DNA from: JAEKNW01 sp963677815
Lineage (GTDB): Bacteria > Cloacimonadota > Cloacimonadia > Cloacimonadales > JAFGVF01
Reading direction: 5' to 3'
NCBI GenBank assembly: GCA_963677815.1
Contig: OY782499.1
Span: 2,108,001-2,172,000, forward strand
Length of the DNA stretch: 64,000 bases
The translations under genes and the position numbers were made by a program. The notes under the pieces were generated by a model. That model saw nothing but the letters and a program-made list of their open reading frames with translations, was not told where the DNA came from and made no database searches. Numbering within the stretch: the stretch's first letter is position 1; each line of letters opens with the position of its first letter. Below, piece by piece: positions 53,901-62,900 of this stretch.

Positions 53901-56900
53901 AGACAAGAAATCAGGGTGATCAGAATAAATATTTGTTATCCTAAGAAGTCCTGTACCTTGATTATAGATAGTGAAAGAAATTTCAGAACTATCTCCTACA
54001 TTAACTGTTGAAAAATCGAGAGTAGAAGTAGAAGCATATATTTCTGCACTAGCCTCCATTCCGTAACCAGTAAGATTTATAACATTATCATCATCTGAGC
54101 TATTGGAAACTATAGTGAGTTCAGCATTTTTTGTACCTTGATTTATTGGTGTGAATGACACTGTAACAAGTCTAGAAGCTTCTGGTGCTAAAGTAAATGA
54201 TGGAGGATAAACCATAAATACTTGATCACTAGTGGTTAAGGAAGAGACTTGCAAGTTAGCAGAACCAGTATTAGAAATAGTAATTGTTTCAGTTGATGAA
54301 TTACCAATTAAAACTGAGCCCAAATCTATTTCTGAAACTTCATAAGATATTTGAGGACTTCCAGAAACTGACAGATTTACAGGTATTTCCTGACTGCCTC
54401 TTGGGTCATTACTATCAATCATAATTGCAGCTGAATATGATCCTGCATAAACATTCAAGGCTGATACATTGATTGTTATTGATTCATTCATACCAGATTG
54501 AATAGTTCCTGTCAGAGGATTTGCACTTAACCAATCTGCTACAGCTCTTGAAGAATTTCTAGTATTAATCTCTCTTGAAGAACTTGTTAATCTGATATCA
54601 TAAGTCAAATCCCTGTCACCAGTGTTTGATATATTCAAATCGAATTCTTCTTCATTGCCATAGACCAGTGAGGAAACTATATTTTCAAGAGAAAGATTAA
54701 TTATTGGAGGATTATAACCCTGTCCGTTTAGATTAACACTTTCTGATCCAATACTTGTTTGGATTGTCATAAGAGCATCAAATTCTGTGTTAGCTGTAGG
54801 ACTAAAATCTACAACTATATCAAGCTCTTCATTTGGTGAAAGCCAGGTTGGTGCTGTTTGACTGCTAAATACATCTGCAGGGTCAAATGAAATTTCTTGG
54901 ATTTCTAAATCATCTGTTCCTGTGTTAACTAAAGTTATGATTTCTTCATCACTATAAGCAACAGCAACCTCACCAAAGTTAATCATGTTAGTAGATATTT
55001 CATAGGCTGGATAACCTTGAACTCGCATACTTATAGGAATACTTGTATTAAGGTTATCAGGGTCATTTGTAGTTAATAGTAGACTAGCACTATAATCTCC
55101 CCCATAAATGCCTGTTGGATCAAAAGTAATTTCAATATCTTGGTAATCGCTTGCTGCAATAGTACCTGCAATTGTATCAGATGATAACCAACGGCCATCA
55201 TCAAGTTGGAATAAAGGACCTGCAGAATCACTTATCCAGAGATCTTTTCCATTACTAGTGAAAGAGTAAATTACTGTATTATCCCAGAAGACTTGCTCTT
55301 CTTGCACAATAATTGTTCCATTAGCTAGCTGGAGCTGTAATATCTTACCACCCACAATTACATCATCTTCAACTAAGTTTTGGAAAGCCCAAAGTTCATT
55401 GTTATGATATTCTTCAATCCAAGTTAGTTGACTGATATTATTTCCAAGATAAGCACTATAAGTTTGAAGAACTTCACCATCATGAGCAACCCTATACATC
55501 TCAGTGATTGGGCTATCATCAAAGGCAACATTAATCAAGAAGCTATCACCAATATATGTTATTGCAGGGAAATAATCAACTGGTGAAGAGAAGGATGCAA
55601 TTGGTGGATTAGAACTAGTATTCAAAGTTGTTGGGTCATATCCATACACATTACCAGCCTGATTACCAATCCAAAGATAAGTTCCATCATAAGTAATTCC
55701 ATAAGGTTCTGTATGAATTGGATAACTTTCACTGATTTGATTTGAATCAAGGTCATATGTATGTAAAAGACCAGTCTGTTGATTTTCATTATCTTTATTG
55801 AAATCAACAATATATAGTTCATTATCTAACCAATACATACCAGCATTCCAGGTTGGCATATTAGGATAAGTATTAATTTGGTCTCCTAAGAACCTAGAAG
55901 ATTGATTACTTGAGATGTCATAGAGAGGCATTTCATTATTTAGTTGATTTCTTGATTCATCTGCATAGAAGGCAATATCTCTAATTTCATAATCATTATC
56001 AAAACTTTCAACTCTAGAATTGCTTTCATCAAGTTCTAAGGAATAAATTAAATCAGAACCACCTGTATTTGTAATTCTAAGCATCTGAGTTTCTTCATTA
56101 TCTGTTGTTAAATTGGCAGTTAAACTACTTGGATTTACTTGAATAGTAGGTTGTCCTTCTCCAATTCCTGTTAAGTCGATAATGTATTCATTATTATTGC
56201 TAGCATTAGACTGTATGAATAATTGACCTGTCTTAACTCCTCCGCTTAATGGAGTGAAATAAACAGTAAGCACTTCAGAAGTCAAAGGCTCAATAATAAA
56301 TGAATTCGCATCAACAGAGAAGTCACTATTATCACAAGTAATATCAGTAATTTCTAAATTTGCAGTTCCAGTATTTGAAATAGTTATTTCTTGGCTCAAA
56401 GTTTGACCAATATAACCAGTAGAAAATTCAATTTCATCATCTGAAACTAAAATAGTTGGATTACCAGTTACCTCTAAAGTTACATCAAGCTCTTGGTAAG
56501 GGTTTTCTGCATCATTTGATTCAACAATAATATTTGCTAAATAAGTTCCATCATTAAGATTTCTAGCATCATATTGTAATGTGATTACTTGGTTTTCTCC
56601 TTCCAATAATGTCCCTGAATTAGGGTTTAGAGTCAACCAATTAAATTCATCCATATTATCGTCAATTCTAAATAGTTGAGGATTTGACATAACATCTGGA
56701 GCAATCCATAAATCTCTACCATTATGAGCAAGTCCATAAGAAATATCATCGAAGTTATCATATTCCAGATAATTCACTACTTGTCCAGACTCATAATTTA
56801 ATTGCCTAATCATTTGAGCACTATAATCAAGAGTCCAAATTTGGCCTTGCTCATGTTCCTCAACCCAAACCATTTGATTAATCTTACCATTGAAGTTTGT

Positions 56901-59900
56901 ATTTATTGCTGAGCCAATAATATTACCATCATAATCAACTGTATATATTTGAGGATTAATAGTTCCTGAAGATGAAACTAAGAAATACTCACCATTCCAA
57001 GTAAGTGCTGGAGTTGCAAGTAAAGGATTATTAAACTGATCAAATTGATTTCCAACTAAATCATAAGAGTAGAAAGAACCATTAGTTGAACCTATCCAAA
57101 GTCTATTTCCATCATAAGTAATACCAAACGGTGAATTATGAATTACATATTCTTCTATAATACTTTCTGTAGAAATATCATATTTGAACAACTTATTTTG
57201 AGTATAAGATACAATATATAAATATCCATCAACCCAAGTCATTCCCTTATTACTTACAGGTAGATTATTGAATTCACCATTAATAACATTTCTCTGACTT
57301 GCTTCTTGGATTCGAAGATTAAAGACTAACTCTTGTCCTTGAATATTACTAATAATCAAATCTTGGTTAGTAAGATTACCACTATTGACGGTGGCAATAA
57401 ATGTCTCTTGAGACAAATCAATATGAGGAGTGTAAACTCCATTTCCTGATAAAGCAATACTTTGAATGCTATTACCTGGTAAATTGCTTGTGAAGGTTAA
57501 GTTAGCATTATATTCAGTTTCACTTTCTGGTGCAAAATTAATTACTAAGCGAGCACTTTGTTGAGCTTGAATTGTCATTTCATTAGTTTGACTTGAGAAG
57601 ACTGGATTATCGAAACTGAAATCATTTAACTCTAATATGTCTGTACCAGGATTTGAAATCACTAGAGAAAGAGTATCAGAATATCCAATAAAGGAATTAC
57701 CGAAATCTAAGTTATCAGATGAAACTAAAAGTTCTGGAATACCTGTAACTAATATGTTAAGAGGTATTTCTAGATATGATTCATCAGGGTCATTCGAGGA
57801 TAACTCTATTAGCTGTTGATATTCTCCTCCTAGTATATCAGAAGTGTTAATTTGAATATCTAATGTGCTATTACTTCCTGGTGTAAGTTCACCTGAAGTA
57901 TTTGAGAATGATATCCATTCAGGAATTGTCGAAACATTACTTTGGATAATTGTTGCATTACCATAAATTAATCCTTCAGTTTGATATGTAGAAGCATCTC
58001 TCATATCAGCTTGATCAAAATTCCAATATCCGACTAGATTATCTTCACTTCCGTTCATTCTTACATTTCTATAATTATCAATCTCTTCTATGCTTCTAGA
58101 ATTTTCCCAAATTCTTATTTCATCCATTGCACCGTCAAACTTATACCAACTAGCAGTAGTTTGTCCCATTTTACCAAGTATCCATGGGTCATAATTACCA
58201 TTGAAATCAAGGACTTCGGCTTGGGTTTGCAAGTTTCCATTTAAGTAAACAGATAATACATCTTCATCATAATTTACTGCGATATGATTCCATTCTTCTA
58301 AGACAATATTATCTGATATTAGGAAATCTCTGTAAGTACCATTATTCAGAGCAACTTTTAGATTCTTGTTGCTAACTTGGTTGGAAATACCATCTGTATA
58401 AATAGCAAAAGAACCATTTTGAGAAGGGGTAGATTTGCTAATAATATACTGTTTACCACCATCAAGAATACTTCCATTGCTATTTTGGCCTAAATTTGAA
58501 TCAACCCTGAACCACATCTCAAGACAGAATGAACCACCATAAAGTTGAATTGGAGCTCTATTTCTTATATATCCATAATCAGTAGTTTCAGAATTAAATC
58601 CGTTTGTTTTAAACATCTTGCCAAAGTTGTCTTTGATGTTCCAGGTAAGATTATTTCCACCAGTATTACCGATATTAATTGTTTCAGTCAGGCTTTGACC
58701 AACATTCATAGCAATATCATAAGAAGTTGGATTATAAGTTACTTGAGGAGCAATTGAGCCCTGTCCAGTAAGATTTATGATATATGTAGCTTGATTGTCT
58801 GCATTACTTGTAATCGTAATATTTCCATTGTATTCTTCTAGAGCATCAGGCTGGAAAGTAACCATGAAATCAATAGATTCATTAGTCATTAATTCTGTAG
58901 CTGAATAATCATTATCAATTAAGAAATATGGATTATTACTTATAATACTTGCTATATTCAGTGGTGCAGGTCCCACATTGCTAACAGAAATATTTACAGA
59001 TGAAGGAACTATAGTATAAACATTTCCAAAATCAATTTCACTATGAGATACTTCAATATATGGTACATTGGCTATTCCAATACCTGTAAGTTGGACAAGA
59101 TAAGCTGGTGTATTTGTAGCATTACTCATAATAGTAAGATTAGCGTCTACTTGACCTAGACTTGTAGGAGTGAAAGCAATCTGAATATCTTGAGTCTGAT
59201 TATAAGAAATACTAGCTGTATTAACATCACTTGAGAAGTTTTCTAGATTACTAGATATCTCAGTAATAACTAAATCAGCATGACCTATATTTGTGATAGA
59301 AAGGGTTTGATAAGCAGTTTGATTTTCCAAAACTGCTCCAAAGTCTATTTCGGTATTCCTTATCAATATCTCAGCTTCGTAAGGTTTTACCTGGAAATTA
59401 CCACTATACATTTCTTGTTGTATATTGCTATTATTATCATATACTATAACTTGTATCTCATAAACACCAGGGGTATAGTGGTCAGGTATTTCTAGATTTT
59501 CTATGAAAGCATCTGAATCATTTCCTGTAATTGTAAGCACTCGAGAAGTACCTGTTACGATGGTATCCCAAGGTGAATAAATAGTAGTCTCTACTCTTAC
59601 TTCTTGAGAAGATAGATTAGTATCTATTTCTTCTGTAATACTTAGGATAGAACCAGCATAATAAGATGTTTGGTCAAGAATTACAGATCTAATAGATGCA
59701 TTTAAACTTGTATTATCATAAGTTAATTGTCCCCAATCTACTTTTATAGAATTACCTACGAAATCAGAATCTACATCTATTTCAACAAGATTCTTTAAGT
59801 TTGCAGATAGATATTCAGGCTCTACTTCAAATAAGGTACTTGTCCAGGCATCAGCTAAACCTCTTAGTGTGCCTAATACATAGCCATTTAATGATACTGT

Positions 59901-62900
59901 ATGAACTCCACCGTTTGAGCTATCGACATTCCAAGCCCTTATTGATAAATTCACCATTTGAGGATTTGGATTATTACTAAATATATTAAATTCGATAGGT
60001 CCATTGTTACTATTATAACTAACTAATTCATCAAGGTCATTATCAGCTACACCTTCTAATTCATTATTTTCATTATCGAAGTTAGTAACATTATATACTT
60101 CTCTAATTAATTCAAGATCAATTATGTTTGCAGGACTATTAGGAACATTACTTGTTATTTGAAAACTAGTATTATAAATACCTGCAAGTAAATTTGTAGG
60201 ATTAACATTTAAGGTAACCACTTGTTCCTCACCTGCAGCTAATTGTCCCATGAATGGATTGAAGTTAATCCATGATTCTTGTGAATCAATATTAAACTCA
60301 AGAGTTGATGCACCATTATTCTGAATTAAAATAGTTTTTGAATCAACACCATTACCTAGAACATAGAAGTTTAGATCCTGAGCAATAACTTCTATTTCTG
60401 GAGGTGCAATTGCTTCAGCAAATAAGGATACAGTCATAGGATTATGAAGATAATCATTTGAGTTTATGCTTAAAGTTCCATCATCATTACCAATTGCATC
60501 AGGACTAAAGGTTATTTCAATACTTCTACTTTGATTTACTGGAACTGTAAAATTACTATAATTTACATTATAATAATTTCCACTAGTAGCAATATTGCTT
60601 ATGATCAAAGGTGATGAACCTGTATTACTAATAACTAAAGGCATTGTTTCTGTACTATTAACAAATACATCGCCAAAGTTTAGAGAATTTGTAGAAAGAC
60701 TTATTTCAGGCAAACCTAAAACGTTTAATATTACAGGTATGATTATATAATCTTGATGTGGATTATCATGATTGATTATAATATCAGCTTGATATTGCCC
60801 TGCACTTAAACTTTGGGCAGAAAAGCTTAAGGAAACTTCTTGCTGACCATCCACTTCTATAGTACCATAATCAATTATTAGATTAACCCAATCCTGGTTA
60901 TCATCATTATAGACTATTTCTTCTAATCCCCAATTTAATACACCTAATCCTGTGTTCGAAACAATAAAGCTAGCAGGATAATCTTCGCCTGTCATTACCG
61001 ATACTTCAAATGATTCAGGAGCAATACTTATTTCTGGGGTAGGATAGATTTCTACTTGAAATGCAAAACTAGCGTTATCATCAATATCATTATAAGCTCT
61101 TACTCCAATTAAAGCAGTACCAAAGGTATTGTCCGGAATATCTAAAAGTAATAAGTTACCATCTATTGAAGCATCAATAAGCTCTGGATTACTATTACCA
61201 ATTACTTCGAATGAAACAATTTCATTATCAATATCAATAAATCTATTATCCATAGATATTTGGATTAAACCACTATTCATAGGTTCATACATATCGTCAA
61301 TAGGATTTTGAACATAGATTGGGTCGTCGGAAGGAGTCACTATTACTAAGACACTATCAGTGGCACTAGCTCTGTTTCTACGAGAATCAAATCTTATAAT
61401 TCTTTGTTCGAATTGGTCATCTACTGTGAAATATAAGGTTTCTGAACCATTCCAATCTTCTTGGGCACTGAAAGTACAAACTAATCCATTAATAATTGAT
61501 GTTATATACTGGCCATTATCTTGTGTTAATACAAGTTGGTCATTAGCATCGACGTCTTCAACATAGTTTGCAAAGTCAACCATTAAGTGACCGTCTTCTG
61601 CAAATGTGAATGAGTGTGGAAGACTTATTGATGGGGCATTATTTATTGCATTAACAGTAATATAGTTTTCTTTGGTTTCTGTAACTTGTTCATTATCATT
61701 ACTAATAGTTAAAGAGACAGTATAGTTTCCAGCTTCTTGATAAACATGATATGGATTTTCTTCAACAGAGGAGCTTCCATCTCCGAAATCCCATAAGTAG
61801 GAAGATATATATCCAACTGATTGATTAATAAACTGAAGTTCTTGCATTTGATCACAAGATGTTTCTTCTGCATAGAAATTAGGTATAATAGATTGACTTC
61901 TTACATAAACTTCCAAGTCATCAATAAATATCTCACTACTAGAAGTAATATCTCTTATTTTTATCATTAGTTCAGTTACTTCTTGATTTACAACAAAATT
62001 ATGTGTTCTATAATTTGAGTCAGAATTATGATCATTACTAGGTATTCTACCAATATAGGTATTTTGTATTTGGTTACCATCAACAAATATAGCTCCTGAC
62101 GAACCCCAGTTACCATATAATTCCATTTCTTTAAAACTAATTTCACTCACATAAGTTGGATTGTTAAAATCTATTATAAATTTAGTAACATAATTATCAA
62201 ATGCACTTGAGCTTCGGGTAGAACGTCCAAAGCCATAAGCCTTTTGACTTCCAAAGTTTGTAATAGACTTAATACCTGGTGCATAGTTGAAAGTACCCAC
62301 CGTCTCAATTCTTATTAGATTATCTAAAGAATTATCTTCGAAATCTTCAGTCAATAAAATCATTTCATAGAAAACATTTATATAGTCTTCTTTCAATTCA
62401 GTATAACTATCATCTCCTTCATAAAGAGTTAGTGAAACACTATAAGTGCCAGCTTGATTATAGATATGAAGAGGATTAGTCTCATAAGAAAAGTTTCCAT
62501 CACCAAAATCCCAATAATAAGTAAAATCGCCTTCCGTAGAAAGATTATTAAATTGAATTTCTTGTCCGGCTATATCTTCAAGACTTGAAGCTTCAAAATC
62601 AACTAAAACCTGATGGACATCCACATTAACTCTATTTGAAGGATTAGAATCCACTGCACCATAAACTTGAGTAACATAATACTCATAAGAACCATTAGGA
62701 AGGTCATAATCCACATAAGTTGTTGTTTCAGGTTCTAAAGTAACAATCATGCTATCATCACGATATACTTTATAAGCAGTTAAATCTCTTGTTGCTCTAA
62801 GATAATCAGTAGAATTTTGATTAGGTTCATTATACATAGCCACAAGTGCTTGTCTGGAGTTATTATTATGCTTTGAAAGTTCTATTTGTGGTTGATAGTC

